In this document: positions 1-8,570 of the stretch, in pieces
Position numbering within the stretch: position 1 is the stretch's first letter
Layout: the number at the start of each line of letters is the position of its first letter
The notes under the pieces: model-generated
What the model was told of the DNA's origin: nothing
The model's database searches: none
The model's input: only the letters and a program-made list of their open reading frames with translations
Program-made: the position numbers and the translations under genes
Origin: Bacteroidales bacterium
Lineage (GTDB): Bacteria; Bacteroidota; Bacteroidia; Bacteroidales; UBA10428
Direction: 5' to 3'
DNA length: 54,114 nt
Assembly (NCBI GenBank): GCA_016930375.1
Contig: JAFGGU010000048.1
Location: 1-54,114, forward strand

Positions 1-970
1 AAATCTCGCGCTTTGATCTGGCGCCATACCAGTATGACACTTTCCGGTTGGTTTTAAGTGTATTGAAAAGATGAAAAATATGCGACCGAAGCGGGGCCAT
101 GCCAGCTCCTCCGCCGATATATACCATTTCGCGTTCCGTATTTTTGATAAAGAATTCTCCGTATGGACCTGAAACAACAACTTTATCACCGGGTTTCCTT
201 GAGAAAATAAAAGAAGAGCATATTCCGGGAGGTACATTCTTAAAGCCTCCTGCTGATTTATCCCAGGGTGGAGTGGCTATCCTGATGTTAAGCATAACGA
301 TATTCCCTTCTGCCGGATGATTGGCCATGGAATAGGCTCTGAAGGTTTCTGTTGTGTTTTTCATCTTCAGATCCCACATTTTAAATTTGTCCCACTCATC
401 ACGGAACTGCGGTTCCACGTCAATATCCCGGAATGTCATTTCATACAGCGGCACATCAATCTGGATATATCCGCCCGATTTAAATTGCAATGCTTCACCC
501 GGAGGCAGTTTAACAACAAATTCCTTGATGAATGTGGCAACATTGCGGTTGGAGACCACCTCACATTCCCATTTCCTGATGCCGAGGACTTCTTCGGGAA
601 CATGAATTTCCATGTCTTCCCTGACTTTCACCTGACAACCCAAACGCCAGTGATCATGGACCTGTTTGCGGTTGAAAAAACCCATTTCGGTAGGCAGGAT
701 GGACCCTCCGCCGCTTGTTATCTGGCACCGGCATAGACCGCATGTCCCTCCGCCCCCGCAGGCTGACGGGAGGAAAAGTTTCTCCTGTGACAAGGTTGCC
801 AGAAGGGAAGAACCCGGCGCTACTTCAAGCTCCTTTTCATCGTTAATCTTGATTTTCACCGTGCCTCCTGCCGTCAGCCTGGATTTGGCATACAACAGCA
901 TTCCGACAAGAATCAGGGTAATCCCAAGAAAAACAACGATACTCAGTAAGATTATTTGTAAAATGCCCAT
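1..970 (-). CDS. nqrF: Na+-translocating NADH:quinone reductase subunit F, C-terminus cut by window edge
   Basis: NqrF is the NADH-oxidising subunit of the sodium-pumping NADH:quinone reductase; it passes electrons from NADH through FAD to a 2Fe-2S cluster. The frame opens with ATG at 970 and stays open to base 1, giving 323 codons of a protein usually a little over 400 long. Residues about 3-25 form one membrane anchor. A plant-type ferredoxin motif follows (ACGGGGTCGLC, with a later Cys in RLGCQVKV). The flavin-binding signature RAYSMANHP is present, and GGGAGMAP starts the NADH-binding region before the edge. The start lies 26 bp after nqrE, as the last gene of the operon. No frameshift is seen in the visible part. 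Identification is very secure; only the C-terminal NADH domain is missing. Confidence 0.96.
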   Translation of the reverse strand, partial: MGILQIILLSIVVFLGITLILVGMLLYAKSRLTAGGTVKIKINDEKELEVAPGSSLLATLSQEKLFLPSACGGGGTCGLCRCQITSGGGSILPTEMGFFNRKQVHDHWRLGCQVKVREDMEIHVPEEVLGIRKWECEVVSNRNVATFIKEFVVKLPPGEALQFKSGGYIQIDVPLYEMTFRDIDVEPQFRDEWDKFKMWDLKMKNTTETFRAYSMANHPAEGNIVMLNIRIATPPWDKSAGGFKNVPPGICSSFIFSRKPGDKVVVSGPYGEFFIKNTEREMVYIGGGAGMAPLRSHIFHLFNTLKTNRKVSYWYGARSKREI

Positions 971-996
971 AGATCAAACATTTTCAGAATTTTTAA

Positions 997-1614
997 TCAG
1001 ATTTTTATCCCGCTGAATCCCATAAAAGCAATGGCCAGCAGTCCGGTTAATATAAAGGCCAATCCAAGCCCTCTCAGCGGCGCGGGAACATTGGAATATT
1101 TCAGTTTCTCACGAATGGCGGCCAGTACCACAATAGCCAATGCCCAGCCAAATCCTGCGCCAAATCCGTATACAGTTGCCTCGGTAATGGTTCCATATTC
1201 ACGTTCCTGCATAAACAGGGCAGCACCCAGCACAGCACAGTTCACAGCAATGAGGGGAAGAAATATACCAAGTGCATTGTACAAGGCAGGCGCGAATTTT
1301 TCAACAACCATTTCAATAAGCTGCACCATGGCGGCGATTACGGCTATAAATAACAGAAAGCTCAGAAAGCTGAGATCAACAGTTTCAAAGGAAGCTCCCA
1401 GCCATTTGAGAGCACCGGCTTTCAGCAGGTAGTTCTCCATCAGCCAGTTTACGGGGACTGTTATGGTTACTACAAAAATAACCGCAATTCCCAAACCAAC
1501 TGAAGTTTTGACGGTTTTTGAAACAGCCAGATAGGAGCACATACCGAGAAAATAGGCAAACACCATATTCTCGATAAAAACGTTCCGAACAAAAAGGTCA
1601 AAAAGGTTTTCCAT
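997..1614 (-). CDS. nqrE: Na+-translocating NADH:quinone reductase subunit E
   Basis: A 205-residue integral membrane protein with about six hydrophobic segments, the usual size for NqrE. NqrE and NqrD are homologous and pack as an inverted pair. In the characterised enzyme they hold an intramembrane 2Fe-2S cluster through two cysteines each. Here the expected cysteines are visible in GMCSYLAVS (near residue 26) and in [10 protein letters not shown] (about residue 120). The start [24 protein letters not shown] is the usual NqrE N-terminus (motif abbreviated: MENLFDLF...NMVFAYF). It sits 29 bp after nqrD and 26 bp before nqrF, within one operon. Nothing unusual is seen. Confidence 0.96.
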   Translation of the reverse strand: MENLFDLFVRNVFIENMVFAYFLGMCSYLAVSKTVKTSVGLGIAVIFVVTITVPVNWLMENYLLKAGALKWLGASFETVDLSFLSFLLFIAVIAAMVQLIEMVVEKFAPALYNALGIFLPLIAVNCAVLGAALFMQEREYGTITEATVYGFGAGFGWALAIVVLAAIREKLKYSNVPAPLRGLGLAFILTGLLAIAFMGFSGIKI

Positions 1615-1643
1615 AGTTTTCAGATCCGTGTTTTCGCGTTCGT

Positions 1644-2258
1644 TTAATTTTCAATAAGCTTTTTATTGAAACTTCTTTGAACCCATATTATTATTCCAAC
1701 GGAGATAAGAGCCATAGGCGGCAGGATCATCATTCCGTTGTCCTTGTATCCCATTTGATAAAAACCTTCCGGAATAACCTGGAAGCCCATTAAAGAGCCG
1801 CTGCCAAAGAATTCTCTCAGTGTTGAAATGGCTATTAAAACCAAACCGTAGCCCGCTCCGCTTCCAATTCCATCGAGTAATGAATCCCAGGGTTTGTTGC
1901 TCATGGCAAAAGCCTCAAGACGCCCCATAATAATGCAGTTGGTGATGATCAGACCAACAAAAACTGAAAGTTTTTTGCTTACATCATATACATAGGCTTT
2001 TAGAACCTGATCCACTACGATTACCAGGAATGCCACAACCACCAGCTGAATGATGATCCTGATACGAGGGGGAATGGTATTTCTTCCCAGGGAAATGATC
2101 AGGTTTGAAAAGGCCGTCACCACAGTTACCGAGAGCGCCATTACAATGGCCGGCTTCATTTGCACTGTTACAGCCAAAGCCGAACAGATACCCAGCACCT
2201 GAACCGTAATAGGATTCTCATTGTTCAGGGGATTTGTCAATAATTTCAGATTCTTCAT
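1644..2258 (-). CDS. nqrD: Na+-translocating NADH:quinone reductase subunit D
   Basis: A 204-residue multi-pass membrane protein and homologue of NqrE. It starts [11 protein letters not shown], typical of the family, whose N-terminus often reads as a cytoplasmic tail before the first helix. The two cysteines expected to ligate the intramembrane 2Fe-2S cluster appear in [10 protein letters not shown] and in [11 protein letters not shown]. The conserved [13 protein letters not shown] segment follows. It lies 13 bp after nqrC and 29 bp before nqrE. RnfE is a close relative, but the gene order A-B-C-D-E-F with a genuine nqrA and nqrF identifies this as Nqr, not Rnf. Confidence 0.95.
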   Translation of the reverse strand: MKNLKLLTNPLNNENPITVQVLGICSALAVTVQMKPAIVMALSVTVVTAFSNLIISLGRNTIPPRIRIIIQLVVVAFLVIVVDQVLKAYVYDVSKKLSVFVGLIITNCIIMGRLEAFAMSNKPWDSLLDGIGSGAGYGLVLIAISTLREFFGSGSLMGFQVIPEGFYQMGYKDNGMMILPPMALISVGIIIWVQRSFNKKLIEN

Positions 2259-2271
2259 ATCGTATAGTGCG

Positions 2272-2997
2272 TCAATTGTTCAATTTGAAATAATTCTGAT
2301 AGCTCACCAGGCAGGAGTCAATCATGGCTTCCAATCCCTTGCTTGTTATAGTACCACCGGAGATGCCATCAACCTCATGCAGTGATATCGGATTAGCGCC
2401 ACCTTTTACCACATCAACCGACACAAAGACACCCTCATCATCGAATATCTTTTTCCCTCTGAACGGAACCTGGAAAAAAGGCTGATTGATCTCAGCGCCA
2501 AGACCCGGAGTTTCACCTTTGTGATCAAACGTTACGCCGTAAATGGTATTAAAGTGCGGTAAACCCTCCGATGATGTTGCTTCTTTCTGAAATGACATAT
2601 ATCCCCAGATGGGTCCCCACAAACCTTTTCCATAAACGGGTATCACCAGAAAACTGCTGTCATTTTTAGTGGCCTCGAAAGCAGGCAAATTGCGTTTTGA
2701 GGGTGATTTTTTCAGCTCTTCACGAAGGTTCACTTTAAAGGGATCAATCCCAATGACCTTATCACCCTTGTAATTGACTGTATAACTGTCTTTTATATAT
2801 TCGGTGTATAATTTTTCCACGGTAGCTCTGTCGGATTTTACACGCAATGAGCTCAGGATATTCTGTTTCTTCTCTAATTCTACGTTCCTGGTTTGAGCGG
2901 GCCGGAGCGCCGTTGAAAAAATGGCAAGTCCGGTGGCAACAATAAGCACCACAATGGTTGAATACAAGAACGTGTAGGAATTGCTTTGAACTTTCAT
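2272..2997 (-). CDS. nqrC: Na+-translocating NADH:quinone reductase subunit C, covalent-FMN subunit
   Basis: A 241-residue protein with one N-terminal membrane helix (about residues 10-30) and a periplasmic FMN-binding domain. NqrC carries FMN linked to a threonine by ApbE through a phosphodiester bond. The attachment site reads DGISGGTITS, placing the acceptor Thr at residue 216 (codon 2350-2352). The common form is SGATxTS, so Gly replaces Ala just before the acceptor. The family motif GLWGPIWGYM and the PGLGAEI segment are present. It lies 18 bp after nqrB and 13 bp before nqrD. No apbE gene is visible in the window, so the flavin transferase must be encoded elsewhere. Confidence 0.95.
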   Translation of the reverse strand: MKVQSNSYTFLYSTIVVLIVATGLAIFSTALRPAQTRNVELEKKQNILSSLRVKSDRATVEKLYTEYIKDSYTVNYKGDKVIGIDPFKVNLREELKKSPSKRNLPAFEATKNDSSFLVIPVYGKGLWGPIWGYMSFQKEATSSEGLPHFNTIYGVTFDHKGETPGLGAEINQPFFQVPFRGKKIFDDEGVFVSVDVVKGGANPISLHEVDGISGGTITSKGLEAMIDSCLVSYQNYFKLNN

Positions 2998-3015
2998 ACT
3001 TTGTCTATTTACCGG

Positions 3016-4191
3016 TTAATTAACATTATTGACAGTTACTTTTTTAAGTCGCCTTAACCGACGGCCGATATTGGATTCAACAACATAATAGTCAATCAGG
3101 GGAGCAAAAACATTCATCAGTAAAATGGCAAGCATCATGCCTTCGGGATATGCCGGGTTGAGAACACGGATAAGTATCGCCAGCATTCCGGTAAGAAAAC
3201 CGTAAATCCATTTACCGGTTTCCGTTTGCGATGCGGTTACGGGATCAGTAGCCATAAACACCGCCCCAAAAGTAAAACCTCCATACAGAAAATGCCTGTA
3301 GGCTGGCAATGTCATATAGTCATTGGCTGCAAATGCGTTGAAAACTAATCCCAGGAATAACCCTCCCGCAAAAGTAGAAAGCATGATTTTCCAGCTTCCG
3401 ACGCCTGTATATAAAAGTATGAAAGCGCCGATCAGGATGGCCAGTTTTGAAGTTTCACCTATTGATCCCGGCATAAATCCCAGGAAAGCGTCCGTGTCAT
3501 TGGGCAAATGACCCATGATACCCTGGGCCAGGTTTCCGAGGGGGGTGGCACCTGAGAAACCATCAATCACATTTTCACCTTTCGTCAGTCCGGCAATCCA
3601 TATTTTGTCGCCTGTCATCTCCGAAGGATAGGCAAAAAACAAAAACGCTCTTGCCGTCAGGGCCGGGTTCAATATGTTCATCCCTGTTCCACCGAAAACT
3701 TCCTTACCGATGATCACGGCAAAGGCTGTGGAGACAGCCACCATCCAAAGCGGAACATCAACCGGCATAATAAGTGGTATTAACATGCCGGACACCAGGA
3801 AGCCCTCATTCACTTCATGGCCTCTGATCTGGGCAAAGATAAATTCAATGGCCAACCCGGTTACATAGGATACAATGATGATCGGAAGGACTTTCAGAAA
3901 TCCTAATCCAAAAACCTCCCAAAAGGTTTTGGTAACCCCAATTGAAAGAAAATGCTGGTAACCGGCATTGTAAATTCCGAACAATAAAGCGGGGATGAGG
4001 GCAATAATAACAACCGTCATGGTCCGCTTCATGTCGAGGCTGTCACGTATATGAGCACCGGATTGGGTTACTTTGTCAGGAACAAACAGAAAAGTTTCAA
4101 AAGCATCAAAAGTCGAACTCAACTTTTCAAATTTCCCTCCCTTTTCAAAATTGGGTTTTATTCTGTCGATATATTTTCTGATTGACTTCAT
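3016..4191 (-). CDS. nqrB: Na+-translocating NADH:quinone reductase subunit B
   Basis: A 391-residue multi-pass membrane subunit, homologous to RnfD, thought to take part in sodium transport and quinone reduction. It binds riboflavin and carries a covalent FMN. The FMN-attachment motif DGFSGATPLG is present, with the acceptor Thr at residue 216 (codon 3544-3546). Other family signatures are EVFGGTGMNILNPAL, FLVSGMLIPLIMP and GGFTFGAVFMATDPVT. The N-terminal 50 residues are cytoplasmic. It follows nqrA by 22 bp and precedes nqrC by 18 bp. Length is normal and the reading frame is intact. Confidence 0.96.
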   Translation of the reverse strand: MKSIRKYIDRIKPNFEKGGKFEKLSSTFDAFETFLFVPDKVTQSGAHIRDSLDMKRTMTVVIIALIPALLFGIYNAGYQHFLSIGVTKTFWEVFGLGFLKVLPIIIVSYVTGLAIEFIFAQIRGHEVNEGFLVSGMLIPLIMPVDVPLWMVAVSTAFAVIIGKEVFGGTGMNILNPALTARAFLFFAYPSEMTGDKIWIAGLTKGENVIDGFSGATPLGNLAQGIMGHLPNDTDAFLGFMPGSIGETSKLAILIGAFILLYTGVGSWKIMLSTFAGGLFLGLVFNAFAANDYMTLPAYRHFLYGGFTFGAVFMATDPVTASQTETGKWIYGFLTGMLAILIRVLNPAYPEGMMLAILLMNVFAPLIDYYVVESNIGRRLRRLKKVTVNNVN

Positions 4192-4213
4192 ACACTTCGT
4201 GTAATTTATCGGT

Positions 4214-5566
4214 TCAACTCATTTCCTGTTTCATCAGGTCAAGGCCCTTACGAATAAGCACCTGCATTTCGGTTTTGGAGGGGCATACAAATTCACACAG
4301 GGCAAAATCCTCTTCAACTACTTCATAAATGCCAAGCCTTTCCATTTGATCGATATCTTCAGCAAGGATTGCCTTGAGCAACTGCATGGGATAAATATCC
4401 ATAGGGAAGACCTGCTCATAAAGTCCGGTGAGCACAAAAGGCCTGTGCCCTCCGTGCAGGTTTGTATCCATTTTATAGCCACGGTCCGGAGAAAGCCAGG
4501 ACCAGAATGAACGTGAAAAACTAAATTTGCTGAAGCCCGGCAACGCCCAACCCAGAAATTCAAAATGATTTCCTTCGGGAAGCACGGTTACCTGCGAGTC
4601 GTAGTACCCTATAAATCCGCCATGACCAACCTTGGCCCCGGTAAGCGGATTCCCGCTGATGTACCGATGTTCGGATTTGCCGATATTCCCATCCACAATG
4701 CTTTTTATGGATGCCCCGCCAATTATTCGGTAATAACGCGGATGAATGACTTCCGAGCCGGCTAATGCGATTATTTTTGATGCGTCGTAAACACCTTTCG
4801 TAAATAATCTGCCAATTACTATTACATCCTGGGGAGTCACCACCCAAATGATCTCTCCTTTGTTCAAAGGATCAAGCCGTTGGATCTGCACACTCACATT
4901 GCCCGCAGGGTGAGGGCCTCTGAAGTAATTGACCTGTGCGTTCCGGGCTTGCGTAAAGGCCTGGGAGGCAGGATATTCGTCGCTCACATTAATATGTACC
5001 CTGCCGGAAGTAAGTTTTGATAACGCATCAATACCAACCTGGAAATCTGATTCCGAGCCCTGGATTAAAAAATCGTAATCGGGTGCCAGGGGCGCCGTAT
5101 CAAAGGCGGAGATAAAAATGGATTTAGGTATGTCCTTCGGAGCGGCAACAATGTTATAGGGACGCTGCCGGATGGAAGGCCATAGCCCGCTTTTCATCAG
5201 ATTGTTAATGATCTCTTCGCGAGACATGGCCTGTGGATCGCCAGCCAGGAAGGATTCAGATTCCTGGTTGCCGTCAGCTTTCACGATCACCTCCAGAATA
5301 ACCCTTCTTTCACCCCGGTTGACGGATACCACCTCTCCGCTGACCGGGGAAGTAAACCGGATCAAAGGATTATTCTTATCGACGAACAAAGGTGTCCCAG
5401 CCCTTACCGGACTCCCTTCCTTAACCTCAAGTTTTGGAACCAGGCCATGAAAATCGCCCGGCTTAACGGCATAGAATTCAGACGGATTTGTTTTACCGAA
5501 CAACTTCTCCGCCTTGCCGGCCAGGTTAATGTTAAATCCTTTCCTTATTTTATGAACCTTTAGCAT
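4214..5566 (-). CDS. nqrA: Na+-translocating NADH:quinone reductase subunit A
   Basis: The peripheral cytoplasmic subunit of Nqr, implicated in ubiquinone binding. I choose ATG at 5566 (protein MLKVHKIRKGFNINLAGKAE) over an in-frame ATG at 5605. Family members begin with a short KxxKGLxxxLxGxA segment, and the longer form would overlap the upstream gene by 10 bp. The result is 450 residues, normal for NqrA. The KPGDFHGLVPKL and EGSPVRAGTPLF segments form the biotinyl-lipoyl-like barrel. FVCPSKTEMQVLIRKGLDLM at the C-terminus is the family's conserved Cys-containing tail. It is the first nqr gene, 29 bp after the DoxX-fusion gene, so a shared transcript is likely. Confidence 0.95.
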   Translation of the reverse strand: MLKVHKIRKGFNINLAGKAEKLFGKTNPSEFYAVKPGDFHGLVPKLEVKEGSPVRAGTPLFVDKNNPLIRFTSPVSGEVVSVNRGERRVILEVIVKADGNQESESFLAGDPQAMSREEIINNLMKSGLWPSIRQRPYNIVAAPKDIPKSIFISAFDTAPLAPDYDFLIQGSESDFQVGIDALSKLTSGRVHINVSDEYPASQAFTQARNAQVNYFRGPHPAGNVSVQIQRLDPLNKGEIIWVVTPQDVIVIGRLFTKGVYDASKIIALAGSEVIHPRYYRIIGGASIKSIVDGNIGKSEHRYISGNPLTGAKVGHGGFIGYYDSQVTVLPEGNHFEFLGWALPGFSKFSFSRSFWSWLSPDRGYKMDTNLHGGHRPFVLTGLYEQVFPMDIYPMQLLKAILAEDIDQMERLGIYEVVEEDFALCEFVCPSKTEMQVLIRKGLDLMKQEMS

Positions 5567-5595
5567 TGGTATGTCTTTATAAATTCTGTCAATGA

Positions 5596-7134
5596 TTATC
5601 CGCACCAGGGACGTTTTCTGTTCTGGACCTGAGGAAGTATATCATTCACCATATTGACATCATCCACAATCTGGAAATCATACATGCCGACCGTGATAAA
5701 ATCAGTACCATTCTCAAATGCATACTTGAATCCTTCCTCAGGTTTAATCGCCCCGGCAGCAAGCACTTTAAATCCAATCCAGGGTTGTCCGAGCGTATTC
5801 ATAAACTCAATGGTCCTGTCGGGATTGTAATCGAACCGGTTATCCATCCATTCCTTGCCGGGTTCACCGGCCATGGAGGACCAATAATTCCAGCTGTGTA
5901 TGGTTTTCATCCAGAAATCAGGTATGATTCCCTCTTTCACACAGGCTTCAATAGCTTCGATTTTATGAGCGCCGATACCTGCAGGTATGCCCGCAGCGCG
6001 GATAATGTCGAGACCCTGCCGGATAACATCAAATTTTCCGGCGGCTGCAAACCGGTCGGTCATTTCACCGCCACAATAGGCAGCAGATGCTTTAAGGTCC
6101 ACCGACATCTTTGCCCCTCCAATAAAATCAAGGCCCAATTGACAATCCGAAATGAACTGTATCTTGCCATCCGTTTCATTCCAGTATTTATGAATGATCC
6201 TTGCCAGTGAAGGATTGCAGAGCAAGGCATTGATGCCGCATTTTTCTGCGATGGACAGGGTTTGAATTACCTTGTCATCATTATGATAGGCTTTAACAAG
6301 CTTTGAAACATACAATAGGTCCCTCGAATGCGCCCAACCACCGATGAGGTTTCCTCCCGCGATAAGCCGGCTGAGGTCAAGATTCCCGATCTTACCATGA
6401 GGACAGGGGGCCTTCAGGCTTTTCAGCGAAGTGAACTCAAAACTCATGAGGGTAGCTCCCGATGTTGCATCGGTTTTAGCCCCCTGGGCAAGAAACTTCT
6501 CTTCCCAGCTGTTGAACTTTTTCTTCCTGTAAAGCGCATATGCAAAGGCGCCCAGAACCGGTATGGAAACAAGATCCCGGATGGCATCCCGCCGGTTTAC
6601 TCCTGCGGTGACCAATCCTGTATCATTAGGACCATCCGCGGCAGGAACCGGTTTGTGTATCTTCGAGTCCTTCCAGGCCTTGATTAATCTGTCCAGTCCG
6701 TACATGTATCCATCGGGGGCAAGTCCCAAAGCCAATAGCACCAATAGTTCTATCAAATTTCTGTTTACCCACAGGTAAGAGCCTTCTGCCGCTATACCCT
6801 GCATAAAGCCGAGAAAAGGCGGATAAGCTATAAAATAGAGGAGCATTAACAATGCGCCACAAAATGATGCAAGTCGTGTATAAACACCCAGTATCAATGC
6901 AAGTCCGATGAATGTCAATCCCAATACGTTCAGTGTATCCGTAATACTCATCAGGACATTATTATTAACAATAGCCTGAAAAAGCCCGCCAAAGATCCAG
7001 CGTGAACCCGACAGATAAGGGGCTGCCGTCCATGTGCTGCTAAACAACTTTACGATACCTTCATAAAAAAAGTGCCAGCCAATAATGATTCTGACAAACG
7101 TTACAGTCCACGGAAGGAAATTATACTTTTTCAT
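5596..7134 (-). CDS. DoxX-type membrane protein fused to a TIM-barrel-like domain, with a flavinylation-like motif
   Basis: Start ATG at 7134 (MKKYNFLPWTVTFVRIIIGW) is chosen over an upstream TTG at 7149, giving 512 residues. Residues about 10-155 form a four-helix DoxX-like domain with GWHFFYEGIVKL. A linker leads to NRRDAIRDL (Arg181-Arg182) and a fifth hydrophobic segment, which would place the rest outside the cytoplasm. Just after it comes TDATSGATLMS, closely resembling the D..SGAT.T/S site where ApbE attaches FMN; the possible acceptor Thr is residue 228. The last 270 residues look like an alternating alpha/beta barrel (GGNLIGGWAHSRD, GAHKIEAIEACVKEGI, GFKVLAAGAI). This suggests an aldo-keto-reductase-like or other TIM fold, but I do not recognise the family. 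It sits directly upstream of nqrA. A redox role beside Nqr is inferred, not shown. Confidence 0.8.
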   Translation of the reverse strand: MKKYNFLPWTVTFVRIIIGWHFFYEGIVKLFSSTWTAAPYLSGSRWIFGGLFQAIVNNNVLMSITDTLNVLGLTFIGLALILGVYTRLASFCGALLMLLYFIAYPPFLGFMQGIAAEGSYLWVNRNLIELLVLLALGLAPDGYMYGLDRLIKAWKDSKIHKPVPAADGPNDTGLVTAGVNRRDAIRDLVSIPVLGAFAYALYRKKKFNSWEEKFLAQGAKTDATSGATLMSFEFTSLKSLKAPCPHGKIGNLDLSRLIAGGNLIGGWAHSRDLLYVSKLVKAYHNDDKVIQTLSIAEKCGINALLCNPSLARIIHKYWNETDGKIQFISDCQLGLDFIGGAKMSVDLKASAAYCGGEMTDRFAAAGKFDVIRQGLDIIRAAGIPAGIGAHKIEAIEACVKEGIIPDFWMKTIHSWNYWSSMAGEPGKEWMDNRFDYNPDRTIEFMNTLGQPWIGFKVLAAGAIKPEEGFKYAFENGTDFITVGMYDFQIVDDVNMVNDILPQVQNRKRPWCG

Positions 7135-7255
7135 TGGTAGGGAATTCAAAACTTTTTACAAATCTCTAAATATCCACATAAATATACACATCAAATATTA
7201 ATTACCAATTTTATTCCTAATTTTAATTTTTGGTGATTAAACCGTCTGCAATCCC
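7135..7255. promoter_or_regulatory. Divergent promoter region between the nqr operon and the T9SS plug gene
   Basis: An AT-rich 121-bp gap separates divergent genes, so each must start near here. On the minus strand TAATATTTG (7192-7200) resembles the Bacteroidota -7 box TAnnTTTG with one extra base. On the plus strand TAATTTTTG (7224-7232) does likewise, 23 nt before the ATG. I see no convincing TTG at the right spacing for either, so the exact promoters are tentative. Confidence 0.4.
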
Positions 7256-8539
7256 ATGAAAATACCTGCTCTGCTCAAGCAAATCTCCATTGTTATTCTA
7301 CTAACACCTATTGGTGTTTTTGGTTTAACAACAAACGAAAAATATTATCTAGACACCATTTACAACAGGATTTTTGAAACGGATATCCGAAGCGTACTGA
7401 TTCGAAGCGCCACCTGGGAACTTGCATCGGCTGTCATCGAAGCAGGCTCTGATCAAAAGCTTGAATTGCGTTTCGATGATCTCTCCGCTGACAAACGAAG
7501 TTTTGGTTATACCCTGGTGCATTGTGACGCGAACTGGCGCCTGTCGGACCTGTCACCCGGAGAATATCTCACAGGATTTGGTCAGGGAGTTATACGGGAA
7601 TCATCCTCTTCTTTTAATACAACCCTCGATTTCACGCACTATCGGTTGATTTTCCCCGAAGAAGATTGCATGCCTGTTTTGAGCGGTAATTATGCCCTTG
7701 TTGTCTACGAGGAGCACGATCCGGATAAGATCCTGTTCACCCGCCGGTTTTATGTTACCGAAAAAACAATTCAGGTGACCGGCCGCATTAAACAACCTCC
7801 ACCGGGAGAATACACCGAAACAGGGCAGCAACTGGATCTCACCATCAGTTTTGACGACAAACAGATCCGTGATCCACTGAATGATATTACGGTAGTGATT
7901 GTGCAAAATAAACGCGACGACGCTGCGGTAATGCCGGGAAAACCATCCTTCTTTAAACCCGGCCAGCTTGAATATGCCGATCATCCCTTCGCCCTGTTTT
8001 CAGGAGGAAATGAATTCCGGAGCATGGATATCAAAAGCATGAAATACCAGTCCGAAAATATTGCTGCCATTGATTTCCGAAATCCATATTACCATGTCAT
8101 CCTGAAAACAGATGAAGACAGGGAGGGCAAACCCTACTTTTCCAAAACCGATTTCAATGGTGGTTACTATATCGACCGGGAAAAGGCGGATGACAGGCAT
8201 ACAGAAGCTGACTATATATTTGTCCATTTCACTTTTGCTCCACCGGCATTCTATTCCGGTGAGAACGTTTATGTCGCAGGAGATTTCTCTGACTGGACTG
8301 CGCAGGACTGGAATAAAATGAGGTTTAACCCGGCAAATGGATGTTTCGAGGCGGTTCTGCTTTTAAAGCAGGGTATGTATGATTACTGTTACGCTTTAGA
8401 GGATCGGACTGGAGCGCTGGATCCCGGGATATTTGAAGGAAACCATTATGAGACAGCCAATGAATATGCTGTTCTGGTATATTATCACGACAGGCACAGC
8501 AGATATGACAGGCTGTTGAGTTATTACCCGATGAAATAA
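7256..8539 (+). CDS. Type IX secretion system plug protein (DUF5103 family)
   Basis: 427 residues with an N-terminal signal peptide (hydrophobic ILLTPIGVFGL). The family is known from the Flavobacterium T9SS translocon, where Plug closes the periplasmic side of the SprA channel. Visible family signatures are ELRFDDLSAD, TLVHCDANW, GEYLTGFGQG, FTHYRLIFP, LSGNYALVVYEEHDPD and TRRFYV, in the first 170 residues. The C-terminal part (about 320-400) has an E-set/CBM48-like beta-sandwich (VYVAGDFSDWTAQDWNKM). It is the first gene of the plus-strand block and is followed after 31 bp by the GH2 gene. It matters here because most large proteins to the right carry T9SS sorting domains. Confidence 0.87.
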   Translation: MKIPALLKQISIVILLTPIGVFGLTTNEKYYLDTIYNRIFETDIRSVLIRSATWELASAVIEAGSDQKLELRFDDLSADKRSFGYTLVHCDANWRLSDLSPGEYLTGFGQGVIRESSSSFNTTLDFTHYRLIFPEEDCMPVLSGNYALVVYEEHDPDKILFTRRFYVTEKTIQVTGRIKQPPPGEYTETGQQLDLTISFDDKQIRDPLNDITVVIVQNKRDDAAVMPGKPSFFKPGQLEYADHPFALFSGGNEFRSMDIKSMKYQSENIAAIDFRNPYYHVILKTDEDREGKPYFSKTDFNGGYYIDREKADDRHTEADYIFVHFTFAPPAFYSGENVYVAGDFSDWTAQDWNKMRFNPANGCFEAVLLLKQGMYDYCYALEDRTGALDPGIFEGNHYETANEYAVLVYYHDRHSRYDRLLSYYPMK

Positions 8540-8570
8540 TACGACAATTGGAACCTAATCTGGCTTTACG

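Noticed and set aside
5566..5605. Longer nqrA start at 5605
   Set aside because: It would add 13 residues not typical of NqrA and overlap the upstream gene; ATG 5566 matches the family N-terminus.
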